This document shows, piece after piece, positions 34,158 to 46,471 of a stretch of 64,000 nt of DNA (positions are counted from its first letter, which is position 1; the number at the start of each line of letters is the position of its first letter). The notes below the pieces were generated by a model that was given only the letters and a program-made list of their open reading frames with translations, ran no database searches and was not told where the DNA came from. The translations under genes and the position numbers were made by a program. Source of the stretch: Distichodus sexfasciatus (taxonomy: Eukaryota > Chordata > Actinopteri > Characiformes > Distichodontidae); the NCBI GenBank assembly GCA_032718565.1, contig JAVGVS010000461.1, positions 235,068-299,067 of the forward strand, read 5' to 3'.

Positions 34158-34735
34158 TCCAACGCTCGTCCGTGTGGCCTCACATGCGTCGCTTCCAGAG
34201 AGGTATTCGGGCGACCCGGCGAGGGTGCACACCTTTTTGCTCACGTGTGATTTATATTTTGCAGAACACCCCGAGCTGAGTGACCTACAGAAAATATCCA
34301 CGGTGATACAGTGACTGTCTGGACCAGCCATGGATTGGGCTGCAGCAGTGTGGGGGAGTGGGGGCCCGGCGCTGGCTTCGTATGGGGCTTTCCAACACCA
34401 CTTTCGGGCCATTTTCGACCATCCTGGGCAGGGGCGTTCCAGCAGCAGCAGACTCCTGGAGCTCCGGCAAGGAACAGGTACTGTCTTTGAATACTCACTG
34501 GCATTTCGTGTGCTCGCTCCACAATGTGGCTGAGGGGGAGCTCCAGGCCATCTACCAGAGGGGATTGAGCAGTGAGGTGCAGCGGGAGCTCGCCTGCCGA
34601 AATGTCGGCCTAACCCTAGAGGGTCTCATCTCGCTGGCCACCTCACTGGACTGCCACCTGAGGGACCATCGGCGCCCACGTTCCCCTGGGACTGTGCGAT
34701 TGATCTCCTGCCGGGTAAAACACCTCCCCGTCACG
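34158..34735 (+). pseudogene. Gypsy gag fragment
   Basis: Overlapping frames give PERYSGDPARVHTFLLTCDL and AEHPELSDLQKISTVI, then in other frames MDWAAAVWGSGGPALASYGA, FQHHFRAIFDHPGQG and LQAIYQRGLSSEVQRELACR. This is the capsid-like gag of fish Gypsy elements ('SP.R...D...FL..C...F...P......KIA..I'). At least two frameshifts break it, and it runs by deletion into RT sequence near 34740. Confidence 0.75.
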
Positions 34736-35252
34736 TTTTTATCCGTTGTCTGAGCCGGGGAATCCATTACCAGTACCACGTGATGCCATACGGGCTGGCA
34801 AATGCGCCCTCAGTGTTCCAAAGTTATGTCAGTGATGTCCTAAGAGACATGTTGGACAGATTTGTGGTCGTCTATATTGATGATATCTTGATTTTTTCCC
34901 AGAACCATGTGGATCACGTGGAGCATGTCCGAAGGGTGCTGCATCGCCTGCTCGAGCACCAGCTGTACGTCAAGGCCGAGAAGTGTGAGTTCCACCAGTT
35001 GGCGGTCTCCTTTCTCGGCTACCGACTCAGCGCTAGGGGATATCCATGGAAGAGGCCAAGGTGCACACAGTGTCTGAGTGGCCTGAGCCCAAGACGGTGA
35101 AGGAGATGCAGTGGTTTTTGGGGTTTGCCAATTACTATCGGAGGTTTATTAAAAACTATAGCACAGTGGCCGCCCCGCTCACGTCCCTCCTTCGAGGCAA
35201 ATTACCCGGACTCAAGAACTCATTTCTAGAAAGTACTGGTGGCCTTCTTTAA
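34736..35252 (+). pseudogene. Gypsy reverse-transcriptase fragment
   Basis: The frame at 34780-35100 contains MPYGLANAPSVFQSYVSDVL and the catalytic YIDDILIFS at about residues 33-41, then KAEKCEFH...FLGYRLSARG. A frameshift near 35040 moves the continuation (VKEMQWFLGFANYYRRFIKN, APLTSLLRG) to another frame up to 35252. The palm region with the first catalytic Asp (motif A) is missing. Confidence 0.85.
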
Positions 35253-36196
35253 AGAAGGAAGTGCAGGCAGCCTTCTCGTCTTGCTCAGTCTGTGCCACCA
35301 CCAAAAGCTCACGTCAGTTACCCACTGGGAAATTAATCCCCCTACCGATTCCAGGCCAACCGTGGTCCTACATTGCTGTGGACTTTGTCACGGCCCTGCC
35401 AGAATCGAAAGGAACACAGCTGTTTTGGTGGTCATAGACAGGTTCTCAAAGGGCTGCCGCTTCATACCATTTGGTTCTCTCCCCTCTGCTTTCCAGGTGG
35501 CGGAGGCACTGTTCCAGTATGTGTTCCAGTATTTTGGCATCCCTGAGGAGATCCTGTCTGACTGGGGTCCTCACTGTGCCATTCACGCCTTTTGAGTGTG
35601 TGTTAGGGCGACAGCCTCCATTCTGTCCTTGGGATATGGAACCGACCGATGCACCCGGAGTGGATAACTGGTTCCGTAGGGCGGAGCGGGTCTGGGAGGG
35701 GGCTCACACCTCCATACAGCGGGCGGTTCGGCGCTTTGAAAATCAGGTGAACCGCCAGCGGAGAAAGGGACCTCAGATCAAGGTGGGTGACCGGGTGTGG
35801 CTGTCCACAAGGGACTTACATCTGAATCTCCCCTGTGCCAAACTGTCTCCCCGGTATGTAGGTCCATTCCTCGTGTTGTCCCAGGTTAACCCGGTTTCTT
35901 ATAAATTGCAGCTTCCACCCCATATGCATGTGCACCCAGTGTTTCATGTGTCTCTCCTCAGGCCAGTCACCAAGGGGCCGCTGCATGAGGGCGACGCAGC
36001 CGAGACTCCTCCAGAGGTGCTGGACATTGAACGTGCACCCGCCCACAGGGTTCGTGGCCTCCTGGACTCCCGCAGGCAACGGGGTGGTCTGCAATACCTG
36101 GTTGACTGGGAGGGTTACGGTCCCGAAGAGAGGAGCTGGGTCCTGGCACCTGATGTTCTCAGTCAAGAACTGATCGAGGACTTCCACCGCTCATGA
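35239..36196 (+). pseudogene. Gypsy integrase C-terminal half with chromodomain
   Basis: Frames at 35239-35595 and 35471-36196 together cover the integrase. The part up to ~35590 has WWPSLKKEVQAAFSSCSVCA, AVDFVTALPES and LVVIDRFSKGCRFIPF in shifting frames. After a deletion near 35585 the open frame reads VGDRVWLSTRDL...LSPRYVGPF, then VHPVFHVSLLRPV. A chromodomain closes the protein (LQYLVDWEGYGPEERSWV), the mark of chromoviruses. In the family it directs insertion to chromatin marks. The catalytic core is broken. Confidence 0.85.
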
Positions 36197-36318
36197 CCAG
36201 ATTGCCTGGCCCCTCGTCCTAGGGGCCGTTTTCCTGGTCGGGCCCCACCCCTTCGTCAGGGTACGCAAAGGGGTGGTTCCGGACGCCCTCTGGGTGGTCA
36301 CAGCCCTGGGGGGGGTAC

Positions 36319-37248
36319 TGTCACGGCCACGCCGTCCTCGGCGGCCGTGCCATGTTCACGGCCCCCGGAGTTCTGAGTCTGGGAGGTAAGTCTGTCTTGG
36401 GGATCACGTTTCGGTGTCCTTCCTCCGTGTGTATTAGATCACATTTTGCGTAGCTGTGCACCACCCCGTTAGCTTGTGCCCCACTTCCGGGTTCTGAGTC
36501 TACACTTTGTGTGCCCTTCCTAGTAGTTCACGTCCCAATTAGACCGCTCCCACTTCCGGGTTTTTGTCTTCACTTCGTGCGCCCTTCCCTGAATAGCTCA
36601 CGGGTGAATTAGATTGCGGCCTTAGTTTCGTTTTGATTGCTTTCAGCTGCGTGTGGTTATGTTCCCGGTTCCTGGTTGGTTTATTACTTTAATAGCTCGT
36701 TTGGTTCTCATTATTTAAACCAGCCAGTCCAAGCCCTCGTTGAGTTCCTCTCCCTCATACTAGATGTTGTGTTGTTTTTGTGTGGAGCTATTTTTAGTTA
36801 GGAGAAAGCCGTTCTGTTTTCTGTTGTTTGTGCCATCACGTTTGCTTTTCTCCTTTTGCTCCAGGCTCATGCTGCTCGCTGAAGAGTGGTGATTTTGGAG
36901 TGACGCCACCTTAGACCTCTTTCTCTCTCATTTGGGATGTTTGCGGATCCGTTCAGGTTTCCCGGGAGGGATTTCGGAGTCTGCTCTTCAGGTCCATTTA
37001 GGAGAATCTCCCAAGGGGCTCGCAGATTAGGATACCACAGCGGGGGCACAAGACCATCCAGTTTTTCGGTTTTCAGTATTTTTTCCTGGCTTGCTTTTTT
37101 CCTCGTTTGGATTTACCTTTTTTCAGTGACTGTGTTTTCTGTTCTCATTTTTTCATCTGGTGCTTTTTGTGTTAAACCCCTGTTCTCCTCCACTGCGTTT
37201 GTTCCCCATTTTTTCCCTTTTTTTACACAACACAGCACTCTCATGACA
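36319..37248 (+). repeat. 3' LTR of the Gypsy element
   Basis: 930 bp from TGTCACGGCCACGCCGTCC to CTCATGACA. Relative to the 5' LTR it has extra segments, including an imperfect tandem of CCCACTTCCGGGTT...GCCCTTCC blocks at ~36480-36595. Confidence 0.75.
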
Positions 37249-38070
37249 AATATCTGTACTTCTGTACAGATGTAGTATCTGTACTTGAGTAGTATTTTAT
37301 TTGGAAACTTATGACTTCCACTTCACTACATTTTAAAGCCAAATTCTGTGCTTTTTACTTCACTACATTTCTATCAAGGTTCTTGTTACTCATTACTTTC
37401 AAATCTGTGGATAAAGTGGATGTTATTCCCCCTTTTCTAAAATGTGTTTGGTTGTTTGGCAGGTGACAGTCTGTCAGCAACCAGTAGGGTTACAATACGC
37501 CTTTAGACTGGAACTAGAAAACCAAGTTCAGACAGTTCTGCCATTCTCTGTCTTGATTAAAACATTGTTGCTGTTGGAAATTCATGAAACTAGGTGTATA
37601 GCTAGGTTTTAAGCAGGTTGGAATGTCGATTTTATGTTGTGAGCTGTATTTACAGCTATTGCACTGTCCTCCTGATTAACATACACATATGTGTGCACAC
37701 ACTGCCAGAGCTGTGCCAGAACACTACCATGCTGTTTTGTGGGGGTGTGTAGTCTTACAATTAATAAATAAAATAATCTAATGACTGGTTTTCTTTATCA
37801 GTTTAGGTTGTGTTTCATTCTGTAACATTCTACCATTTCCATATTCTACAGGTTCTACAAGCTAGTCAGAGGCATGAGGTATAGTAAGTGTTGTCGCAAT
37901 AATGTAACAATGCGGTGAAACAAGATGTACTTTTAATACTTAAGTATTTTTTTAAAACAAGTACTTCATTTACTTTAACATAAGTAAAAATTTGACTGTA
38001 TGGCTTTCACTTGTATTGGAGTAACATTTGACTAGTGGTATCTGTACCTTCACTTAAGTAATGAAGTTAC

Positions 38071-38966
38071 TCTTCTACAAGCGCTGCATCAGAAGGGCAT
38101 CCTGCATCGTGCTCGACCCCTCACACCCTTCACACAGACTGTTCACACTCCTTCCATCTGGCAGACGCTTTCGCAGCATCAGGTCTCGATCCTCCAGGAT
38201 GCGTGATAGCTTCTTCCCACAAGCCATCAGACTTTTGAACTCACTCCCTGCCATCACACTTCCCCCCACACACACACCTGGACTGTGAAGAAACTGTTTC
38301 TGTTGCACCACTGCACTTTACTGCACCTTACTTTACACACCACCGTCACTTTGATGCACAATAACTACTGGTATGACACTGCACTGCTGCCACTTTTGCA
38401 CAAACATTATATGCTGCTTTACGAATGTTTGCACATACACCGGACATTGTACACATAAATAGCTGAATATAGTATCTGTTATATTATAACCTTCTACCCC
38501 CTGCACATCCAATGTAAAATGTCAATTTGCACCTGTTTAAATGTTTGCATATTTGCACATATACTGAACATTTTACTTGAAAATAGTCCGGATATAGTAT
38601 CTGTCTATTATAACTCTACCTCTTGCACATTCAGTGTAAATGTCAATTTCAACCTGTTAAGAATACTGCATCCTGACTTGACAAACATGTTTAGCTCTAT
38701 GTCTGTCTTCCCTGTCTAGTCTAAAATGTATATTGTATGTTTTCTGGTTTAAAATGTATATTGTTTAATGTATATTTTAGTATTTTTACTTATTTATTGT
38801 TTATTCCATGTGCCTAGTCGTGCCACTGCCTATTTATTCTCTGTTCTACTGTTCTTTGTTTGTTTGCACTGGAAATAACCTGGAGCCACGTCGTCTCGTC
38901 TCTCTATGTATCTGTACAGTATATAGCAGAGATGACAATAAAGTTGACTTTGACTTTGACTTTGAC
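38071..38966 (+). mobile_element. LINE family A, 5'-truncated copy
   Basis: From CTTCTACAAGCGCTGCATCA to the GACTTTGACTTTGACT tail, this copies the last ~900 bp of the full-length LINE (32158 onward). It includes the final 70 codons of ORF2, which remain open. Agreement is very close; the main difference is absence of ~35 bp around an AT-rich stretch at 32795-32830. Inserted near the right end of the hAT element. Confidence 0.9.
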
Positions 38967-39086
38967 TAATTTGCCCACCTCTACACATTAGTGACAATTG
39001 TGACTCTGCATGGCAAAATCAGTCATTTGTTGCAATGGAGGTTTCCAAGAAAAACAACCACTTATGTTGTGATCCGGATCCCTGAC

Positions 39087-40165
39087 ACTGGGCCTTTTTG
39101 ATGATGGAGGTGGTGTTGCTGGTCCAGGTGAGGTCATCTGAGATGTGAACTTCCAGGAACTTTTTTTACAGTCTCAACCGTGGAATCATGGATGCTGAAT
39201 GGTGTGTGGGTGGAATGAGTCCTATGGTGTATTTAGCAAGTCTGTTGTGTTTCTGAAGGTGCTGAACTTTAAGGTGAAGGACTAGCTGAAGAAGTGTCTA
39301 TTGTTAGGAGTTCTGAGCAGCTGTCCACTTTTGTCCACTTTTCTGACAGGAAATCCAGTATCCAGTTACAGAGTGAGGTGCTGAGTCCCAACTTGCTCAG
39401 TTTCACACAGTTTTTGTGGAATGATGGTGTTGAATGCTCATTTAAAGTCTATGAACAGCACTCTAATATAAGAGTGTCATTGTACAAGTGAGAGGGAAAG
39501 GTGAAGTACAGTGGATATGGCATCCTCAGTTGACCTGTTTGTGCGATAGGCAAACTGCAGTGGTCCAGTGAGTGGGGGAGGTTGCTTTTAACCTGTGCCA
39601 TGACAAGTCTCTCAAAACACTTCATGGTGATGGGGGTCAGAGCGATGGGACAGTAGTCATTCAGGCAGGGTACTGAAGATTTCTTTGGCACTGGGATCAT
39701 GGTGGTGGACTTGAAGCACGCTGGGATGATCATCTCGCTCAGCGATGTGTTGAAGATGTCTGTGAAGACCTCGGGCAGCTGATCAGTGCAGTCTCTGAGC
39801 ACATGACCCGGAATGTTGTCTGGACCAGCAGCCTTTTGTGGGTTTACCTTGGTGAAAGGTCTCATTATGTCAGCTGCAGACAGAGAGATGATCTGATCGG
39901 TGATGGGAGGCGTGGCTTTTGTTGTGTGTGTGTTGTTCAGTGCATCAAAATGTGTGTACAGTAGAACCTGTTCAGCTCTTCAGCAAGTGTGGCATCCCCC
40001 TCACAGCTGCTTGGTGCTGGCTTGTACTGGGTGACATCCTGGATGGCCTGCCATAAACTGAATTTCATTTGCTCTAGTGGTGATGCTCTTGAAGACAGCA
40101 ACATCCTCTATGCATTTACTGATATAGAAGGTCACAGATTCTGCAAACTCGTCCAGTTTCTGTTA
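39087..40165 (-). mobile_element. LINE family A, internal fragment (inverted)
   Basis: On the minus strand it reads LDEFAES...ISKCIEDV near 40150, then FTKVNPQKAAGPDNIPGHVL, SLSEMIIPACFKSTTMIPVP and CFERLVMAQVK (39449-39865), and ends with an ISDDLTWTSNTTSIIKKA equivalent near 39090. The RT palm is partly deleted. Non-functional. Confidence 0.85.
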
Positions 40166-42471
40166 GCTGTTTTCCCAAAAATAAACCCTGAATCACGAGT
40201 AATATCAAGGAGCTTCTTAACCAGAAAAAGCAGGCATTTAGGGATGGGGACAAGGCAAAGCTTAGGTGTGTGCAGCAGGAATTGAGAAGGAGCCTAAAGC
40301 AAGCAAAAGTGAATTATAAGAAGTAGTTGGAGAGCAGGTTAGAGCAGAATAACACCAAAGATGTGTGGAGAGGAATGAGAGACATTACTGGTTATTCTAA
40401 GAAGAAAAGCCTAGTTACAGATCATGATGAGAATAAGGCCAATGAATTGAATCTGTTTTATAACAGGTTTGATGGAAGCCCACCGACTTTTTTAAACAAT
40501 TGTTCCGCCTCTACCTCTTCAGATGCTGCAACTGCTCCATTAGCCATCTGCTGGCTCCTGTATGCAACAACTCCCCCCACCATTGCAACTGCAACACCCA
40601 TTATATAGAGGTCACTTCATCAACTCTGTCATGACCTCATCAACTGTGAAAGATTGCCCCAATCCAATGGTTAGGATAAAACCCAACACTTGCCGTTAGC
40701 TGATAGCCTGTGTAGCATGGATGGTTAACACTAATGCAGAGTGAGATGTGAAGAGGTAGGCAAACCACACTAGTTTTAAGAACTCTCAAATTACAGAGTA
40801 AAGAGTCCCACCGGAATCCGCGTTCTATGAACACATGGTCAATCTAGGAGATAAACCAAATACCTGGAGTGCCCACAGTTGATGCCAAAGTGAATCAGAA
40901 TTGGGCCAGGTTGACTCAGTGACTGGGTGGTAAGCTGTAAGAAAAAAACTATTTATACTTCCGATGGTCTTGTACCAGTTCCCAAAGTAGGGCGACCAAC
41001 TGAAATAAGCGACTACCACCCAGTTGCCTTAACATCTCATATTATGAAGACCCTGAAGCACCTTTCCTTCACCTTATGAGGCCAGAGGTCACTCATGCAC
41101 TGGATCCCCTCCAATTTGCCTACCAGGAGCACACCAGAGTGTACATGTAAAAGTAAAGTGGTACCTTTACATGTTGCACAGGACACACACATACTTGGAG
41201 GAGCCAGGATGTTATGTGAGAATCTTATTCTCTGATTTCTCAAGTAAATTTAACATGATCCAGCCCCTCGTACTGAGAGGCAAGTTGGAGCAGATGGGTC
41301 TGGACCACTTTCTAACCTCCTGGGTAACAGGCTACCTGACAGAGCAACCTCAGTTTGTCAGGTTGGGAAACTATGTCCCTGGGATGGTGAGTTGCAGCAC
41401 AGGGGCCCCACAAGGGACAGTTTCAGCACCAATCCTGTTCTCACTCTACACTGCTGCCTTAAGATACAGCACGAAATTCTGCCACATGCAAAAATATTCT
41501 GATAACACAGCTATTGTGGCATGTATCGGGAGTTGACAGGAGCAGGAGGAATACAATTCAATTCAGGTTTATTTATATAGCGCTCTTAACAACAGTCATT
41601 GTCACAAAGCACTTTAAATATAACCGGCCTAAACCCCCCAACAAGCAAGCCTGAGGTGACAGTGGCAAGGAAAACTCCCTCTAGTAGGAAGAAACCTTGA
41701 GAGGAACCAAGACTCGGAGGGGGACCCCATCCTCCTCTGGGCGACCGGGTGCACGAACATTTATTGTACAACAAGCAATAGATCAAGATGAGGTGTTAGT
41801 TATTTAAAGAAGCAAAAATACAAAAATAGTCCAAGGGATATTTGAATTCCGGGTTGTTGCTGAGCCACTTGCAGGACCCTCTCAGCAGCATTAAGCTGAA
41901 ATTAGTTCAGTATTGTGCTGCTGAGTCAGTAGACGTCCATAGGGTCCAATCCCAGTTGGTTTCATGATGATGTCTCCATGGAGTCCTGGTGCGGGTTCAG
42001 TGGGTCAGGATCAGCTCGGGAGGGTTGACAAGGTCAAGCATCAGCTCAGGACGTCTCCAGGGACTCCTAGTGAGTTCAGTTGGTCAGCGTCAGCTTGGTA
42101 GTGTCGAGATGGTCAGTGTCAGCCTGGGGGAACTCCATAGAGTCCCGGTGAGGGTTCGGTCAGCCAAGCGCCATCCCGGGATCAGCTCGGGAACAGCTCG
42201 GAAAAAGAAGAAGAGAGAGGAGAAAGTTAAGTGCCCTAACCTAACCTCCGGCAATGCTAGAGTAACTATGGCAGCCTAGCTAAGAAGGGAGAGCTGGAAG
42301 GTAACACAGACATGAGGGCTTCCAGGGGTCTCGGCATCACACCAAACCACCGTCTGCAAACTTAAGCGATCAGCAAGAGTGGTAGGATGACAGCACCAAT
42401 CCCCCCTTTCACCTTTAATCTCAAATGACCATGAACCCCCAGATCTCGCCTTTAACTAAGAAAAAGGGAGT

Positions 42472-45434
42472 TTAATATCCAAAAGACTGACTAAACAGGT
42501 AAGTCTTAAGCCTTGACTTAAAGGCAGAGATTGTTTCTGAGCTCCGAACACTAACTGGTAGTTTATTCCACAATTGTGGCGCTTTATGAGCAAATGCTCT
42601 TCCCCCCACGGTAACGTTATTTATTCTAGGTATTACTAAAAGATCTGCGTCTTGCGATCGAAGCGTACACAACGGATTGTAGTTGCAAATGAGGTCACTC
42701 ACATACTGCGGTGCAAGACCATTTAGAGCTTTATAGGTCAAGAGAAGTACTTTATAGTCGACACGAAATTTTACTGGTAGCCAGTGGAGTGAGGATAGAA
42801 TTGGGGTGATATGATCATATTTTTTAGTTTTAGTGAGGACTCTGGCTGCTGCATTCTGAACTAGCTGGAGTTTATTTAACAACCTATTTGGACAACCGGA
42901 GAATAAGACATTACAGTAATCGAGTCTTGAGGTAATAAATGCATGAACTAGTTTCTCTGCATCTTGAAAGGATAGCACGTTTCTTAGTTTAGCAATATTA
43001 CGGAGTTGAAAGAAGGAGGTGCGACTAATGTTAGAAGCATGTACATCAAATGAAAGATTGGAGTCTAAAGTAACACCAAGGTTTTTAACAACAGTACTTG
43101 GTACAATGGATAATCCATCAAGACTGACCGTGATGTCAGATAGCTGACTTCTGGTGGCGTTAGTGCCAGTAAGAAGGACCTCAGTCTTGTCCAGATTTAG
43201 CTGGAGGAAGTTGTCCGACATCCACTTTTTTATGTCAAATAAGCATTTTTCGATTTTCTGAAATTGCTGACTGTCTTCTGGTTTAGCCGATATATATAAC
43301 TGTGTATCGTCCGCAAAACAATGAAAACTTATTCCATGCTTACGAATGACTAAGCCTAAAGGTAGCATGTACAGCAAAAACAGCAAGGGACCTAAAACTG
43401 ATCCCTGTGGTACTCCATATTTCACCCTGACGTGCTCAGAGGAATCACCATTTACATTCACATACTGATAGCGGTCTGAAAGGTAGGATCTGAACCAAGA
43501 GAGGGCCACTCCCCTGATACCAACAACATGTTCAAGTCTGTCTAGGAGAATGGCATGATCAACAGTATCAAAAGCAGCACTAAGATCAAGCAGCACTAAG
43601 AGCGAGACACAGCCCTGATCAGCAGATAAGAGAAGATCATTCACTACCTTCAGCAGAGCAGTCTCTGTGCTGTGGTTGGCTCTAAACCCAGACTGAAACA
43701 TTTCATAAATATGGTTTTCCTGCAAGAACGAGGTTAGTTCACTGGCAACAACTTTTTCTATTATTTTGGAGATAAATGGGAGATTAGATATTGGTCTATA
43801 GTTTAACATTACCAGGGGATCCAGGTTGGGCTTCTTCAGCAAAGGTTAATTACTGCTAACTTAAGAGATTTGGGTAAATAACCAATGCTAATAGAGGAGT
43901 TAACTATTGCTAGTAGAGGTTTAATCACTACTGGAATCATCTCTTTGAGTAGCCTTGTTGGAACAGGATCTAACATGCAAGTAGATGAATTTGAGGAAAG
44001 GATTAAAGACGTTAGATCTGACTGGTCAACCGGAGTAAATGATTCAAATAAGATGGCTGCAGTATTAGTACTTGCCTTGTCAAGGCCAGCCACCGTAGTT
44101 ACTTGAGATTTCAGATTATTCTGTCTAATTGAATAAATTTTTTGGTCAAAAAAGTTCATAAATTCGCCACTAGAAAACAATGTTGGTACAGTTTGAGTAG
44201 TAGTCTGTCAATTAGTCAGCTTGGATACCATGTTAAATAGAAACCTAGGATTATTTTTGTTATTTTCAATTAGCAATGATAGGTATTCTAATTTCGCAGC
44301 TCTAAGAGCCTTTTTATAGCTTCCCATAGCGTCTTTCCATGCTAGTTCAAATACCACTAATCTAGTTTGCCGCCACTTACGTTCTAGTTTTCGTGTCCCT
44401 TGTTTTAGGCTACGTAGGTGGTCATTACACCAAGGGGATGTTTTGTTTTTTCTGACCTTTTTTATTTTTAACGGAGCAATTTTATCTAAGGTGGAACGAA
44501 GTGTAGATGTTAGATAATCCGTATTACTCTCAAGTTCAGCAAGATTAGACATTTCCACTGTCAGGAACGACAGATCGGGGAGATTATCAATAAAGTTACT
44601 AGCTGTATCTGAAGTGATTGTACGCTTGGAGCAGAAGCGAGTTGTAGTATTTGTGTTTTGACTAAAGTGAAAATCAAATGTAATGAGATGGTGGTCAGAA
44701 ATAATACTCGTCTGAGGCAGTACTGTTACATTATCTACATTAAGACCAAACGATAGAATTAAATCAAGGGTATGACCGCAGTTGTGAGTGGGCCCAGTTA
44801 CATTTTGAACAATGCCCATGGAATCTAGTAAATTAGTAAAAGCTGCTGTCAGAGGATCTTGTTCATTATCTACATGAATATTAAAGTCCCCCTCAATTAT
44901 TGCTCTTTCAGTTGAAATAACCAGGTCTGACAGAAATTCTGCAAATTCAGTTAGGAATTCAGAATAAGGACCTGGTGGACGGTAAATTGTAACGAGAGGG
45001 AGCGACAGAGAATTAGGTTTTGCAGATATGTCTGCAATTCTAAGGAATAATAATTTGAATGATTTAAATTTAAATTTAGGTCCTGACTTCTGTGTTATTG
45101 AAAGAGATCTTTCGTAGATCACTGCAACACCTCCCCCTTTACCACTGAGTCGGGGTTTATGCTCATAACTATATCCTGGAGACGTCGCATCATTTAAGGC
45201 TAAATACTCGTTGGGTCTTACCCATGTCTCAGTTAAATAGAGCACGTTTAGGACGTGGTCTGAAATCATTTCACTAATAATAAGTGCCTCAGTAGTTAAT
45301 GATGTAATATTTAGTAGTCCTACTTTCAGCTTAGTGCTACAGATATTCTGCATCGGCTGCTCTAATTTAATGGAAATTTGATTGGAAAAAGACGCCTTTC
45401 GCATTTTACATGAACTATTTTTGGTTCGGGGCAC
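42472..45434 (-). pseudogene. L2 ORF2: endonuclease-RT, with two lesions
   Basis: The endonuclease part (45434-44208, 408 codons) has LNITSL near residue 40, LTETWV, IEGDFNIHVD and IISDHHLITF. A single in-frame TGA (44210-44208) separates it from the linker frame 44180-43836. A one-base loss in an A run near 43849 shifts to the RT frame 43842-42472. That has YRPISNLPFISKIIEKVV, LLDLSAAFDTVDHA, GVPQGSVLGPLLF, the catalytic FADDTQLYI and VKNLGVTLDS. It ends with the conserved QLWNKLPVSVRSSETISAFK tail. Apart from these lesions the coding sequence looks complete, implying a fairly young insertion. Confidence 0.85.
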
Positions 45435-45536
45435 AGAGACAATGTCAGTATGGTGGTACCTAGGTGGCGGCTCGAGGCAACTCGCAGGCGGTCGGTTTAG
45501 CCTTTCTGCCTGTGGCCTGGCCTTGGCTCCAGTTTG

Positions 45537-46471
45537 TCAATGGCCACCTACACTTGAATCTGCATAAAGGCTAGCTGCTATGTTCATTGAAATACGGGCA
45601 GCACCCTCCCACGAGGGGTGGATACCATTCCGGCTCAAAAGACCAGGCTTTCCCTCGAAAGTGGACCAGTTATCTACAAAACCTATGCTATTTTCAGAGC
45701 ACCACTTTGACAGCCAGCAGTTCAGCGACCAGAGCCTGCTGTAGGTCTCGGGGCTACGTCTAGCTGGGAGGGGGCCAGAGAGAATTACTGCCTGCGACAT
45801 TGTTTTGGCTAGCTCACACACCTCTTTAAAATTACTTTTGGTTACTTCAGACTGTCTGAGCTTGGCGTCCTGACATGGACGACTATCTTGGAATATCTAC
45901 GTCTATTACTGGCCAGCACCTTAAGATTGGCCCTGATGTCCGGCGCTCTGGCCCCTGGTAAACAATTTACCTTGACTGCTGGTGCCGCTAAGGGTCTAGC
46001 TATTTTCATGTGCCGTAGAATAGAATCACCTATCACCAGAGCACTTTCAACAGGTGTCTCAGCGGGTGTATCACTGAGCGGGGCAAACCTGTTCGACACG
46101 CTGATAGATGGAGAGTGGTGCTCAGGAGTAGCCTTTGCCGAAGCTTGGGTTCTCCGTCTATGTCGCCGAACTGCCACCCATTGGTTCTGCTGCGGGAACC
46201 CTAATGCCAGAGTTTTTGGGCCTGAACGCTCTAAATCTGAACCTGAAGCCCCCAGACTCCCTGACTGCAAACCTGCAGCTAAAAGGCTACCTGGCGACTG
46301 TGCTAACGTCTGGAGGCGCGCCTCTAGTTCTGTAATCTTCTCCGTCAGAGCTTCTACCATCTTACACCTTTTACAGATAAAGTTATCACTACTTAACCTA
46401 TCACTGCTGAGGGAGGAGCTAAGGCTAAACATTCTACACTCACTACAGAAAACAACATCACCGTTAGACAT
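45537..46471 (-). pseudogene. L2 ORF1: zinc-ribbon/coiled-coil plus SGNH esterase, frameshifted
   Basis: The likely start is the Met of MSNGDVVFCSECRMFSL, nine residues into the longer frame. A CSEC...CKRC zinc-binding pair and a short coiled coil (ALTEKITELEARLQTL) precede an SGNH hydrolase. Block I GDSILRHMK is intact (frame 46495-45842). The block III GTND region is destroyed by a small deletion that shifts the frame at ~45875. The second frame (45821-45537) continues VILSGPLPARRSPETYSRLW to SRNGIHPSWEGA, where the usual catalytic DxxH Asp reads Asn. CR1/L2 ORF1 esterases of this kind are known; this one should be inactive. Confidence 0.8.

Larger units (their letters stand above)
33591..37248 (+). 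mobile_element. Ty3/Gypsy chromovirus-type element, internally deleted
   Basis: Two related LTRs (33591-34157 and 36319-37248) begin TGTCACGGCCAC and the right one ends TCATGACA. Flanks are AGTAT (33586-33590) and AATAT (37249-37253), four of five identical. The interior, 34158-36318, keeps parts of gag, the RT, the integrase and a C-terminal chromodomain, and ends in a G8 polypurine-like tract just before the 3' LTR. The protease, the N-terminal RT including its first catalytic Asp, the RNase H and the integrase N-terminus are deleted. It cannot be autonomous. Confidence 0.85.
33527..38983. mobile_element. Non-autonomous hAT-type element carrying Gypsy and LINE
   Basis: Ends CAGAGGTGGACAGTAAC (33527) and TTTGCCCACCTCTA (to 38983) form imperfect inverted repeats. 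They are flanked by CACATAAG (33519-33526) and CACATTAG (38984-38991), an 8-bp duplication with one mismatch. Own sequence: 33527-33590, 37249-38070 and 38967-38983, rich in GTACTTGAGTA/ACTTCACTACATTT words typical of this fish repeat. It hosts a Gypsy element and a LINE-A copy. No transposase is encoded. Confidence 0.7.

Noticed and set aside
34149..34522. Minus-strand frames in the Gypsy gag region
   Set aside because: Antisense of gag, where the plus strand carries the family motifs.
38071..40165. Plus fragment (38071-38966) and minus fragment (39087-40165) of LINE-A as a single twin-primed, 5'-inverted insertion
   Set aside because: In twin priming the inverted 5' part lies upstream of the direct 3' part. 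Here it lies downstream, and the hAT terminus with its 8-bp flank separates them.
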